DNA from: Siderastrea radians
Lineage: Eukaryota; Cnidaria; Anthozoa; Scleractinia; Rhizangiidae
Assembly (NCBI GenBank): GCA_964017195.1
Contig: OZ024892.1
Coordinates: forward strand, 20,018,889-20,082,888
DNA: 64,000 bases
Reading direction: 5' to 3'
The translations under genes and the position numbers were made by a program. Under the pieces are notes generated by a model. That model made no database searches. It saw only the letters and a list, made by a program, of their open reading frames with translations, and was not told the DNA's origin. Shown piece after piece: positions 42,923 through 55,599 of this stretch (the stretch's first letter is position 1; every line of letters begins with the position of its first letter).

Positions 42923-45820
42923 GGCTCGAACTTAGCTATTCCAACGCTTTCATTTCCACAATAGTTTGACAAGAAACACACACATGTTCAAAATATACCA
43001 CCGGTTATACTGTTCAACCTTGATTTTGTGTTTTTTTCAACTTGGCGGTAAAGCATTTGCATAATTTACTGTGCATACAAATGAGTGTCAGCGGTTAGTC
43101 TCTAAGAGAGCGTCTTTGTTCACAGAAGCCGCTTGCTGCAGGTGCTGGTGAAAATTGCCAAATGTCGCTGTGGGACTGCTCCGTTATTTCCCTCTATCTC
43201 GAAGGTTGTTTGTATCTTAATTCTTTTTCTAAGAGCGCCCAATTAATTATGACTTTCTAGTTTTGGCGTCGCTCCGCCGATATTGAAAACAGTTCACTGC
43301 TGATGACAGCTCCTTGGAGGCGTATGATAATTTGACTGAAACTGAAAAATGTCTGACTGAAAAGGCTTTTATTTTGTAATAATGTGAACTTGACACAAGC
43401 ACAGTAAATCTACGACGCCCTCTTTAAGAAGAGCGCTCACCCGATAAAAAGTTCGGTCAATTCCAGACAATATTATTAAAAGAAATGCAGATAGAGGTAG
43501 TGAGCTTTTATGATTCAAAGCAGACAGTGAAGTATGTCATGTCCACATGAAGGAAGACAGGAAAGCGAAAAGAAGTTCGTTTCTAGTAGTATTGCCTTCA
43601 GTTTCTTTAATCTAACGCTTGATCTCCCAAACAAAGAGCTTTGTTTTGTCTTTGGACATAACAACAGGTGGACCGCATGGAAATTGTTCTTATTCTGACA
43701 CGTGTAGGGAAGAATATTAAAACCACGGCACTTATCTTTCACAACGTCTGACCGTCTTAAAGCAAAACTATTCGCCATTTGTTTTCCGATAAACTACAAT
43801 AGTCTTAAAGAAAACAAAAGTTTTGCAAAGGGAATTAAAATTAACAAAACAATCTGACACCCTTTTCAAAAATCTATATAAACGTCAACATGGAACCGCA
43901 ATTAAAATGCAGTAGTTAATGTTGTGTCAAGTTGTTTTCAATTCACTTCTGCTCACATTTGTCAAATAATAGTTTTTAAAATTAGAGTCTTTGTCACCGG
44001 TGTTCTACGTTTCCATCGATATTTTTCAGCGAGGGTAAACAATGATTATTTTAAGTAAAACATTGTATTGAACACTTCACTGTTCGTAAAACTTCCCACT
44101 GGTTTGGTTCTTTCTTAAAACACAGTAAAAAAAGAAAGACCGTGTTTTGTACGTATAAACAGCGTGTCCGAGACAACTTGATGTCTGCGAACACCGGTGA
44201 CTACTGCGATACTTTTTTAAAGAACTGCTGTTATGACTTTATTTGGCACTGGTAGATTGCCTTGGCCACTGAGTTTTAGGACCACATGTACTCGGCGAGC
44301 GGTGGCTAAATTAGTTCCGTCTAGCGTTTTCGAATGGCCCACGGACAAACTTCTCTATAAGGTACATATTTGGGCCTGTTTTGAAAATTGTTGCTAAGGA
44401 ATCCAGGGAATCGTGCCAGAATATTGGTACAGCGGGCTTGGGCCACCCGCATAAAAGATACCGACATCTCTGGGAACTCATCTCGGAAATGGCGACTTAT
44501 TAAAACGTACACCAGGGGAGAGGGGCGAATATAAATTTCGCATGAAGCAGGAAAGGGAGGAGCATTTGAGGAGCATTTTTTCGATTCTCTGCGACAAATT
44601 TTAACTTCTAGCGGCATAGCCACAGTCTAGCAAGGAAACAATGGACTGAAATTCAGGCAACTACGTGTAGTGGAAACGACCGTGTTTAGTTTAACCTATC
44701 AGCTTTTCTGATTAGTATCTACCTTTTAGAAGGTTAACTGCTGGTTTTCAATGCGCGAGTCTGAGGCGGTTTACACGGAACAGGACTAAAATGGATTCGC
44801 TCGAAAACTCGGAACGGATAAACCTCTCGTTTTTACGGGAACTCCTATCTGTGCCCCCTATTCCGTTCGATATTGCCTTTTTCAGTTGTGAATAAAATAT
44901 TGGGTGAAAACAACTTGACCGGTTCGTTTTCGCACTGGTGGCCCTGTTTAGGTTGTGTTACTACTCAAGTTTTTTTTTTGCCATGTTGGCTGTAAAATTC
45001 GTATGTGAGAAGAAACTGAGTCACACTAACAACAAGAGAACGTCATGATCGATACTTTGCTTGGCTCGTTTTCTGCGACAGAATCGGTTTTTCAGTTGGC
45101 TCCCGTTTCACTCCCCAGAAAAGGTCCTCCAATTCTATAGGTGGTTGAATCAACAGCGAAAGAAAAAAAAGCATGCACTGTCGCAGGCTACTTGGCGTAG
45201 TACGGTGGCAGTAATCAAAGCAAAAGACAAGTGTAGTACGCCATGGCTTCCGAGGCCCATTAAAAAGTGAACGAATTGACTGCCTCCGTATTGGCGGTTG
45301 AAAAGCGGCCATGCTACTTTGGGGCGTCTATTTCTCTCATAAAAAATTACCTTAGGCACCCAGGGTAAAGGAAGCGAGCTTTCTATTTAACTTTCGCAAT
45401 TTGTTTCAAGCATTAGCTGAAAGTAGGAATAGCAACCACAGAAAAGCGAATGAACTTTGGGTTAGCCGCTTTGTGCTCTCTGCCCTTAGGCCGCAATTAG
45501 AACCCACGATGAGAAGAAACTCGAGGAGTTGGGAGAATTCTCGAAAGTTCTGGAAACCCTCGACTTCGTCTCGAGTTTGCATAACTAACTCGAATTCTTC
45601 CAACCCCTTGCGTGCTTATATCAGGCTATGCAACCACGGAAAATTTTTTCCGTGAAGCAAGATAATAAAACACCAAACTGAGACTTGCTGTATTTAGTTG
45701 TTGTAAACATGTTATATTCATTTTATGTCACAGTATGTCATAAATAAATTCGAAGAACATTTTAAAACTGCAGCGAACAAACAGTTTAGTTAGAAGCAAA
45801 AAAAAAAAAGAGAAAAAGAC
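42923..45820. other. intergenic spacer between the two Dispatched-like genes
   Basis: No exon recognised. It should hold the promoter of gene 1. An octamer-like ATTTGCAT lies at 43057-43064, about 140 bp upstream of the start codon. A third Dispatched-like copy was looked for and not seen. Confidence 0.45.
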
Positions 45821-45824
45821 TTCT

Positions 45825-46060
45825 GGGCCCAGTTGTTCAAAGCAGGGTTAAGCTAACCCAGGCTTAGCGTCAACTTTGAATTCTTCTTTACACTGCAAAA
45901 CCATATGAATTCCTGTAAATATTTTTTGGCCTCCATTTTGACTTTGGTTGCTTCCAAATGGTCACTTGGAATTTGCTGTGCAAACTCTATTAAAATAAGA
46001 GAAACAGGGTTAAATTTTAATCCCAGGTTAGCGTTGACCAGCTTTCGAACAACCGGGCCC
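45825..46060. mobile_element. 236 bp MITE with GGGCCCRGTTGTTC ends
   Basis: The left end GGGCCCAGTTGTTCAAA and right end TTTCGAACAACCGGGCCC are inverted. Inner GTTAAGCTAACCC and AGGTTAGCGTT are also related. It ends only 64 bp downstream of the stop codon of Dispatched-like gene 2 and is probably part of that gene's 3' UTR or terminator region. Confidence 0.8.
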
Positions 46061-46123
46061 TGACTCATTTACGAGGCAGGATATTTACAAACTGTACAGG
46101 GAATCATGTCTTCAACGCGAGGT

Positions 46124-49100
46124 TTACGACATTGCAATAGGAAAGTTAGAACTGACAGGTGTGTCCGGATTGTCAGGACTGACAGGTGCGACAGGAATAA
46201 CAGGAGTGACTGTTGGAGGGTACGGGGCGTGAAATCCTCGTCCATCACATTTCTGACATGTGGTGTCATTGGTTTTCTTGCCGCGGAGTTTGTCCCTCAC
46301 ATGGTGCATTAGCGGAAGGATTGATCCCGTGTTTCCCTCAGGACCCACAAGAGCCAGGACTGTCGTGAAGAAAAACAGCGCGTAGAATATGGAAAGCCCA
46401 ATGGTGCAAAAGATAAAGATTCCAAACTGAAAAAAAAACAGGATTCGAGCAAAGAGCATGAAAATCGACGCTCCCATTGTGGTGCATGCGCCTGACAACA
46501 CGGAGATGCCTACGTGACCCAGCGTGTCACGGACCCTGTCGCCACGCGAGTGCTTCTGGGAACGCACATAACCATCTGCAAGGTGCACGACGTAGTCAAC
46601 AGCTAAACCAACAACTAGAGTCAGGTTGAGCGACTCAAGAATGCCAAGCTTCCAGCCAGCTAGTGGAACGATACCGATAACACCCACCGTGATAAGAGCA
46701 ATTGTCAAGCAGCACATCAAGGCTACAATCCAGTTTGTTGTCATGATTATAAGCAATGGCAGTGTGAGGCCTAGGCCCATTAATATCCCATTCACGGCGC
46801 TTTGAACCAGAACCTGTGAAATAAATAGAAAGAGAAACTGATGAGAATAAAGAGTTGCTGAGACAGCAGTAGCTTTCAGCTAGAAGACGTAAAGTGTGCA
46901 GGAACGATGTTGGAAGACCATAGTGTTTCGTCCCCCTTTCCCTGGCCAATATGCATACGGGAACAGATTGCATTTGCACTGCTTTACTGTTTGAATTGAG
47001 AGAGCAGAGTATTTCTGTTATAGTCATTATCATTATTTAGCGGGCATTAATACCAGGGAAATACCATACCAGCGAAGGGTGACAAGTGAAGAAATCAAAA
47101 CGAAACTAAGAAAAAAAAAGAAAGGCAGCATTACTGGCTGTGATAACATTCCAATTGATTCAGTTGTTACATTGGTGATAAATTTGTTCAGTTGTTCTTT
47201 CTTTTAAGGATAAGTATGCCACTTTCAATATTCAGTATCCTAGATTTTTTCGGCATGAGTCGGCCAGACAGAGAGCACAACCAGAAAATCAGCAGAACCC
47301 GAGAGGTCACGCCTCAATTAACTCCCAACATGAAAGGCGTTTCTGAGAGAGTTCGACATGTCCTGAGCAAACGAAATACACGAATTACGTTAAAACACTA
47401 GGTAGCATTTTCAAGAAAGCGACAGACCGCCCCGCATTGATTTAGAACAAAGGAATCACACAAAGATAAGTGCAAGGTGTGTAAATTCTGCAGTCAACTG
47501 TTCTTTCAAATCTCCAAAAGCGTTACGCCCCTGGAGATTTGATAGAACAGTTGACCGCAGAATTCACACACCTTGCACTGATAAAGAGGAATGCCAGCTT
47601 CCTGGTACATCGAAACTAGCTCACTAAACTGGAATTACTTTGAGACCAACAGCGACATAGTTGAAGCAGTCTTTAGGCAATTTAATTCTACAAACCCTCT
47701 GTACTTTGATCCAGTGCCATGCCATTGACTTCTCCGGCGTGGTCTGAAAAGCATTGTTACACGATGCTGGCATGGTACTCATCTGAAATAAAGACAATTA
47801 ACTTTTCCATGAAAGGTCAGGTTTCAGCATTATTTAAAGAGTCTGCTACCGCCGTTTTTATTGTCAACTCGTTATTTATATTTTCATTCATAATCTCATT
47901 GTACAATTGTTTGCTTGCTGTGGTATTGCGAGAAATGCTGTTGCTGGAGCTGGGGCATTACACATAACATTAATGAATTTAAGCCCTGTTTTCTGAGTCC
48001 GAAGTGAATCACAGTATCTTCTACCAAAACAGCGTGGAAGTCAAGGCAGGAACCTTAGTACGTGCTTTATGACAGGATAAATACCTCCTCACCAATTTAT
48101 TAGGTTTTAGAACAATCTCTCAACCGTTAGGCGATGCAAAACGAATTCCTTGTGCTGTTTTGAAATGTTGTCATGTTTGAACTATAAAACGCAAATCTGT
48201 CTGCGGCACGTCCACGGAACGCAAGGTTTGGTAACAAAATAACCCAAATTCAAAAGCATGTCCTTCCAGAGTTTTATACACGTGCAGTGCACAGCTCTGG
48301 GCGGAGCCTATTTTCACCACCATTCATCTTGCCTGGGTACCCTATTCATCATAAGTTGGACAGCATTACCGAGTTTGTAATTTTAGCACCTTTTTATTTA
48401 TGAGCTCCTCCCAAGCATCATGAATGAGCAGGCCTTTCTTGAACCCTAGGCTTCCCGTAGTCATTGTCGTGTGAACCTTGATAGCAGCGTATAATAGATT
48501 GTTGCCAAATTTACCACCTAGTAAATGCAAAAAGAAAACAGTATAACTTAGTAGATACAAAGGATATTACGCGGCGGCGCGAAGATATGAATTTTATTTT
48601 CGAGTGGTAAAAATAATATTTTACGAACGAGCGCATTTTTTATTATATAGACAAGAGTATTTCTACACAAACAACAGTGTAAGAGCGGGAAATGACGTCA
48701 TCGATATCCTCACAAGTGAGAATGTGGAAAATACACCACTCAAGTCCCGGATGTAGTTTCGTATGAACTTTACGAGAGGTCTATTTTCCACGAAAACACT
48801 CTTGACTATATAATAAAAGGGATTAGAATATAGCTGCTGTATACGCGCCATTGGATCTGAGTGTGCATTATTTTTCATAGATGCACGCTGGAAATTATTG
48901 AGCATATGTGTCCCGGATGTTGTTTGGCATCGGGTCATTGGGTTGAACTTCATTCAAAAGCGCGCGAAAATACGGAGAGCAAGGAGTGATTTCAAACAGA
49001 AGCTTTGAGTTCTCCTGCTTTTCTGTTATGTTAAACATGTTTTGAGGAAGGAGTAATTAACCGCGTGTCAGTACAAAATGAAGTTTGGCTACGAAAGAGC

Positions 49101-52100
49101 TGTAAACAGCGCAGACTAGTGACTGTCAACTAATACCGAAGCGATTTATAGCAAACCATGAAGAAATTTTCGAAGTGCTCGAGGTATAAAGAAAAAAATT
49201 ATCCAATTTCGCCTAAAAATAAGCTTATAGTCAAGTTTTCCAAAAAAAAAAAGAAGAAAAAAAACCAAGCCAAGGCCAAATTCGTTTTCCTTTATCCAGC
49301 TAAGAAGCTAACAACATTTCAGCGATTAGCAACAACTTTTCTTATAAGCTAAAATCAACGGCTCAAATTTGTGTTTCAGACTTTCAGAAAATTCAGTTCT
49401 AAGGATCGTAAAATTAAAGGAAAACACAAGGCAAATTATTTGCAGCTTGCATTGAAGTATTCCTGAAATTTGAAATTGTAGTTTAAATTTATTTGCATTT
49501 GTAGTTGACTGTTTTTGTAAACAGCCGTCAGCATTTTCCCTTTCTCCTTTCGGCAGCTTAACTATATTGGGTAAATTAAAATGGTGTCGACTTGTAAACA
49601 AAACAAACATAGGATATGCATGTAGCCGTTGAGGTTGTGGTACTAAGCTGGCCAGAGGATGAACAGCTTCACTGTTATGGCTATTAAAATGCCCAGCTCA
49701 TAATGAATTCACATAGAGTGGAAAGAAAAGGATGAGTTGTTTAAACTCGGACCTCTGTGAGCGGCAAAAGCGTTGAAATACTTTCATTTCGAATGGTAAT
49801 ATTCTGTGTCCTACACCACTAATCCCCTCTTTGGCCCAAAATACCCCCCTCTCCCCAATCAATGTTGTTTCCGTATTCTACAAATGATCTTGGCCGTAGT
49901 ACAACAAAACAGAGGGGGGGGGGGAGGGGAGGGGGGTTACGTAGTTTCAAACATTTGCGAAGTCTTATCAAGCAAAAAGGCATAGCTAGCACTCTTGTTT
50001 CCAAGTGCCTCAATTAGTTTTGTCGCTCATTGTACTATTTACCAGTGACGCAAGCGTCAACGAAAGCAATACACATAAGCCGGTCTGGCTTCCTTGGCAG
50101 AAAGCCAGCCAGAATGAGATGGAATTCTCACCAACGTTTGTGAACACTAAACTTCGAAGCTCAACAAGAGTTTTCATTTTTTTCTCTCTGGTTTAGAGAT
50201 GTAATAAACAGCATCTTAAGTCTACTTTTGTTACTTTTTCCTGGAGAGATTTTGGTTCAAAAATGAAGGTCTCTTTTTAGTAAGGTTATGACGAACCACT
50301 AGTTGAGATTTGAGGACTAACGCAATCCAGTTTGCGAAGGAATGGAAATTCAAACCTTGAAAGTTGGGTTTCTTTAGCTCATTTGTTGGATCAACCTGCC
50401 CTCCAAGAAGCGAGCTGTACGTCACGAAGTCATCACTGCTGTATGACGTGTTTCCGTGTGTCAGCCAGTAGCCAAGCGCCACCTCAAAGTAGCGATAGTA
50501 AGCTTGAGAAAGCCGTGATATGTTGTACAATGTAGGGTTGTATTGCATCAGTGTTCTTATCTTGTGGCCGTTTACAGGAATTTCAAAATCTGTGCCGTTT
50601 GGGTATTGTGACTTTTTCGCTTCGCTCTGTTAAAAAAGGAATGCGATTTCGACATGAATAAGTAACACATGTAATGAACCACAAAACTGTATGACAAAAA
50701 CAAGTTACCAGAGGTCAACATCGACGTCTATAAAGGATGCAGAAATTATGGTTGTTCTGTCGTCGTAACAGTGTATCATTCTTATCATTTTCATTAACAA
50801 GACATGGATTTCCAATTCCGATCGGAAACAGCTGCACGAGGTCAGGTGATAACCCGGCTGAAAAAAAGGGTTTGGATGCCACAACTTAAAATTTGCGATT
50901 TCTTGATCAAGTAAATTATGAAAGTGCCTTTTTACAGGTAAGAAAAAGTGTTTACCTACCGTAAGGAAAGCATTCATGACTTCTGTAAAACAACGGATAT
51001 CGGGTTCACCGGTTACCGGGTTTCTCCTGATCTTTAACTGCTCCAGTTTATCAGCGCTCAGTCGTTTCAACTCTTTACAGAAATCCTACAGGAAAATTAA
51101 GAAATTCTCTGGAACTATTCTGCGCGTAACTGAATAAAACCTTGTTTACGAACCTTTTAATTTTCCACGACCTTTTGAATTGTCGGGGTTGTTTAAACTG
51201 ATCAGATCACTAGCAATTAAAGTGACGTCTGTAGCAAAGTGGAACAAGTGCAGCCTTTTCATTAGATTTTTTTAAAACTCTGGCAAAGAAGTGGAATCAT
51301 ACAATTAACTGTTATCTAGTTCACTTTAATGGAACGCCGGTTCAGTAAAAAAAAAAAGTCACTGGGAAATTTTGTTGGAGCCAAGTTTGAGATAAAAACA
51401 ACAGCGGTTCTCAAACTCTCAGAGCCGGTTAAACTCATACGATTAGCGCGAGATTATCTTTGGTGAACCAGCTTAAATCCTCGTCTGTTAATCTTTTCCA
51501 TTTTCCCACCTGGAGCGTGATCATCTTTAAAAAGTGATTAAAAATAAAAATCAGCTAAGTTGTCATCGATTCCTAAAACAGGTTTAGTTTTAGAACCGAT
51601 CCTAAAAACCACAGCCTCCCACGCAGTCGTTTTAAGGGGAGTCTTATTATCCTAAAAACGACTGCGTGGGAGGCTATAAAACTACTGACGATCGTAAAGC
51701 ACTTACACCCCAAGGTACAAATACTATATCAGTTTTCACTGTTTATCGACCCTGGTACAAAGTCGAATTAAAATCAATGGAGTTTTGTTTGTGCCAGGAC
51801 TGTGGGTACTACGTTGAATATATCAAGATTTTAATACTTGGCCAGTAGGGTTACGGGTAATAGCGAATTTAGCGATAACATGAAAAACCGCTTATTTAGG
51901 TACTTGCTAAATTTGAAGTGTGTTTTAGAAACGGAAAAAAACTCGTCTAAATTGGTTGTAACAAAGAAAAGTAACCTTCAGGTAACTCAGTACTTTATAG
52001 GAAAACTTCATTCCCAGTCCTGAATTCCACTTAAATTTCACTCGAAAAACTGATACATGTCTCACACGAATCGCGAATTTCCTTGAATCGCATAAGTTGA

Positions 52101-55100
52101 AAACAAACGAATTGTATCAGTCCTCTCTCACGATTATTTCACGGCAGATTTCCCAGGCTGCTGCCGTGCAGGTAAATTTTCACAATTCGACACAATGATC
52201 TGTTGGCTGTAAGCCAATGAACACTGGGACTCACCAGCATAGCTATCTGACATGGAGGGGGGTTCATATCAAAGCTTCTGTCCAGCACCGTTTTTCCTTT
52301 ACACTTGAAGTCCGTGAAATGACAGTCACTCCGGTCCTGGTTCCTGAGACCCCATACTATGTACAAATTGATGACGTTGTCTTCTGAGCTGGGTTTAAAC
52401 TCGCTACTGCTCAGCCGCTTAACACTGTGCCAGTTGGTTCCCTCTCCCCAGATATCAAACTGAAACAGACGAGAAATATGCTCTATGGTCTCTGTCTATG
52501 GTAAACTTCGGATGCAACATTTCCCTTCAACAATGTTCAACACAGTTGAATTCAACATGTTATGGCAATCAAATTCAGTTGAACACCATCCAACATCATT
52601 GACCAACATTTAACATCACTAGACCATCGTTCAACATCATTCTACGTGGTGGCCAGACGTCTCTCACAAGTTGAATTGAAACATGGTGAACGTTGTTGGA
52701 CGGAAATGTTGTATCAATTTGTCTGGGAACTAAGAATTATGATTTCAAATACAAATAATTAGGAAAAATGAAATTCTAATTAAAGAATGATCCTATGTAC
52801 AATTTACAATAATGAGGGCTGTTGTTCATAGTTAAGATAACACTATTTGCCGATGTTTTAATCAGTCTATGCACAATTTACTATTAGTTTATTACAAGTT
52901 CACTTGTATTTCCCTATTCCTTTCAGTGTTTTATTAATTAGAGTATTTGAAGTAGTTGCCTGTACAGATGTTTACAAACATTGTTTGCCACAAAGCTGAA
53001 AAGGTCTTTTTACGGATGTTGTTGACGCAAGCCTGGTTTTTTTTTTTTTTTTTTTTTTTTAAGGAAAACACCTCTAGGTTCCAATTGTACACTTTCTGTA
53101 AAATGATCGGTTAGGGACTAGTTCTCGAAAAATTAACCAATCAGAAGTGTTCAATCGCATTTGAAAGACCCCCTATGTTCCCTAGTAACCTCTTATGAAA
53201 ACAACTTAACAGCCTCTCCTTCTGCAGTCTCTCCCAGAATTCTAGGCGCTGAAAGGAAGGGGAAAGGACTAATTATTTGCAAGCGCGTAGCAGGTTACCA
53301 GAATTCCCGCCAAAAAGAGCTTTTTATAAATATATCACCTCCTCCTGATCAGCCGCTATCCGTGTTGCATACGTCACCGATATACACACGAATGCTGCAA
53401 AAACGATTAGGATCAACCAGCGAACAACTTTATGGCCAACTACTTTATCGAAGAAAAACCCTCCAAAGAGCTTGGTTACCATCTGGTGAGTGCTGCTAGC
53501 ATTGTGTAGGGTTGTTTCTTGCGAAGAATCTTTGTCCTCCCGCTCTCCTACAGGCATCGGGGAAACCTGGTTATCGCGTGCCGGACCTGTGGCACAACTC
53601 TTGAATACTTTGAAGCAAGGCCATTGCCAGTCCTTCCAGTACAGCTCATAGGTGATGAGAACTGTTGGGAAAAAGATTATCACGGAGCAGTAGTTGACAA
53701 ATACCAGCAGCGCAGAAAACGTTCCGAATGTTGAAACGCCTAGCAGTGGAGACAACACGTTCGAAATAAAAGCCACCATGGTAGTAAATGATGTTATGAA
53801 CATAGCGCCAGCCGCGTGCGAATACACCGCCGAGAATCTGGTGACGAGGTCTGGGAAAACCTTTTCTTCTGACGCTCGCCAAGTGTCACAGAAGACAAAT
53901 ATGTCATCCGCTCCGATCCCAAGAATAATGAAAACCGACAGCACATGAAAAATGCCGATATACCGGAAATCAAACAAAAGCCTGTATATAATGTTGGCGC
54001 CAAAAAAGCAAGAAAAGATGCTAAACACACCCCAACCAGTGATCCACAATGACTGAGTCTGAAACAGCATGAAACAGAAAATAAATGCAAAACTGCCGAC
54101 CACAAGCAGAAGGTCAAAAATCACTTGGTTGGAAGTGGCATCGAAAAACAGCGACCTCAGATTATAGTAGAAATTCATGCCGCCGATGCCTGATTGGTAA
54201 ATGTTGTCCAATACCTCTGCGAACGCGTTACCAGAATGTTCTTTGGCAAACTCGAATTGTTCGTCCGGCCGGTCTGTAGTGCTTTGAAATCCCCTAAAAG
54301 GAAACCCGAAGCTGAGGAACGAACGAGTGTACGGTGAAAATGCGGCCGTCGCAGTAATAACTGCGTCTTTACCGAGGTGATAATCCAAAATTGCTCGAGT
54401 GAGATTTATGGTTTTAGCAGCACTTAAGACGCGGGGAATATTCTCAAAATTCGGGTCGTTAAGTTGGGGATGGATTTTTTTATATGTGCCATCAAAAAAC
54501 CTGATAATTGAAGTCGGCGGTTTACAATGACCGTTATTCATCAACAAGCATAATTTTTGTTGATAAGCCGTGTTCGAAAACAGTTCTTTCTCCGTTTTCT
54601 GAATCAGCTCGAGGTTCTGTTTGGTAAACACATTGCCGCTTTTCAACTCGTAAACCAGTTGTAACATGTCGTACCGTACGACTCGTTCTCCTTGAACGCC
54701 AAGTGACGCGGCGTTCAAATTAATCCGCGGATCTTGACTAACATATTTCCAAGCGTCCGCTCTTAGTTTGGAATTGTCTTTTTCCAAATTCAGAGGAACT
54801 CGGGAAAACTCCGTTGGGAGGATATCGTAATCAGACATACGAAGAACCATCGTTAGCAGAATAACCGACACATGGGCCGCAAGAGTGAGACCTATCAAAT
54901 GGAGGAAAAAGGTAGTTTTATCAGAAAGAAAGAAGAAATTACATAATCTTGGAGTAAAAATGATTTGCCTTTCCTAGTGGTATAATATGACATTTTTGCA
55001 CTTAGTGTTGTTGATCTCTAAAGGAGACTTTATAGAATATTATAGAAGAGCAGATACTTCTCCCGTGTTGGATATAAGATCTATCTAAAAACCGCCATTT

Positions 55101-55393
55101 CGTTAAAAAACCCGTACATCAGTATCCGGCAGCTGATGGTGTATCTATTAGTAATGACATGAAGAAATGACCCTAGCAGTGTTTGCAATTATATTTTTAT
55201 ATTATATCCTTGACCCTATATCGTTTACGTTGCCTCAGTATAACTGGTAACCGCAATAATTTATCACTGCGTAAGGTCGTTTAGGGGCATTCCCAAATGA
55301 AAACTGTCGTCGAATAGTAGACTTACCAAAACAAAGCTTGGGACGTCCCAACACAAGCGCACAATAAGACACTATCTTGTTGCCACCGGCCAT
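46124..55393 (-). CDS. Dispatched-like RND/sterol-sensing-domain protein, gene 2 (upstream copy)
   Basis: Eight exons assembled by hand: 55393-55327, 54891-53339, 52459-52235, 51085-50960, 50626-50356, 48517-48390, 47782-47696 and 46813-46124, giving 1048 residues with all joins in phase. Exons 3 to 7 (225, 126, 271, 128, 87 nt) have exactly the same lengths and phases as in gene 1, so the two are tandem paralogues. Domains match: TM1 (about 23-45); first extracellular domain; SSD-like bundle with GIGADD at 347-352; second extracellular domain with QDRSDCHFTDFKC; and C-terminal helices with GLAVD at 888-892. The C-terminal tails differ. Here it is longer, proline/valine-rich, with a short CQKCDGRGF cysteine stretch. 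Exon 2 ends GAGGAG|GTGATA, a weaker donor than in gene 1. The role is expected to be export or release of a lipid-modified ligand such as Hedgehog, by analogy with Dispatched. Confidence 0.88.
47469..47579. repeat. 111 bp intronic foldback, pre-miRNA-like
   Basis: Arms of about 48 bp around a 15-base loop. The left arm starts AGTGCAAGGTGTGTAAATTC and continues CTGCAGTCAACTGTTCTTTC; the right arm is its near-perfect complement. It lies in intron 7 of Dispatched-like gene 2 and can form one long, almost uninterrupted hairpin in either strand's transcript. It may be a MITE or a small-RNA precursor. Confidence 0.8.
48573..48815. mobile_element. TIR element related to 25.05-25.36 kb
   Basis: 48573-48640 is a half copy of the GAAGATATGAATTTTATTTT foldback. 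48650-48815 is the inverted counterpart of 25051-25215 (TATAGACAAGAGTATTTC ... ACACTCTTGACTATATA). It lies in intron 5 of gene 2. Confidence 0.7.
51613..51675. repeat. 63 bp hairpin MITE in intron 3 of gene 2
   Basis: Exact 21-base inverted arms starting AGCCTCCCACGCAGTCGTTT, around a 21-base centre. Confidence 0.85.
52515..52720. repeat. TTCAACATCAT-type dispersed repeat in intron 2 of gene 2
   Basis: Repeated 'caacatcattgaccaacatt', 'gttcaacatcattc' and inverted 'ggtgaacgttgttgga' motifs, the same family as upstream of the carbonic anhydrase (27640-27800). Confidence 0.65.
53038..53060 (+). repeat. poly-T tract
   Basis: An uninterrupted T run of about 23 bases in intron 2 of Dispatched-like gene 2. 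Confidence 0.95.
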
Positions 55394-55581
55394 TCCGGGC
55401 TCTTACACTACACGGATGAAGCTGTTTACACCGAACACAAGCATGGAATTTTATGTCACTGAACAGATATTGGCAAAGAAATGTTATATCGTATGCCTTG
55501 CATGACTGCTACTTTTCGTTGAGCTGTTTTCACCTGCTTGTTGAGCGAGCGATGACTTATTAACATAATGTACATTTGTAT

Positions 55582-55589
55582 TGACGTCA
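55582..55589. promoter_or_regulatory. CRE-like TGACGTCA upstream of Dispatched-like gene 2
   Basis: A perfect palindromic TGACGTCA, 189 bp upstream of the start codon. The adjoining 'ttgtattgacgtc' also resembles the outer end of the BEL/Pao candidate LTR (2762-2772). Functional assignment is inference. Confidence 0.3.
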
Positions 55590-55599
55590 GAAAGTAATC

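Noticed and set aside
42923..46120. Possible third Dispatched-like copy between the two genes
   Set aside because: No GADD, QDRS..CHFTDFKC or GWKLGxLES motifs seen on either strand.
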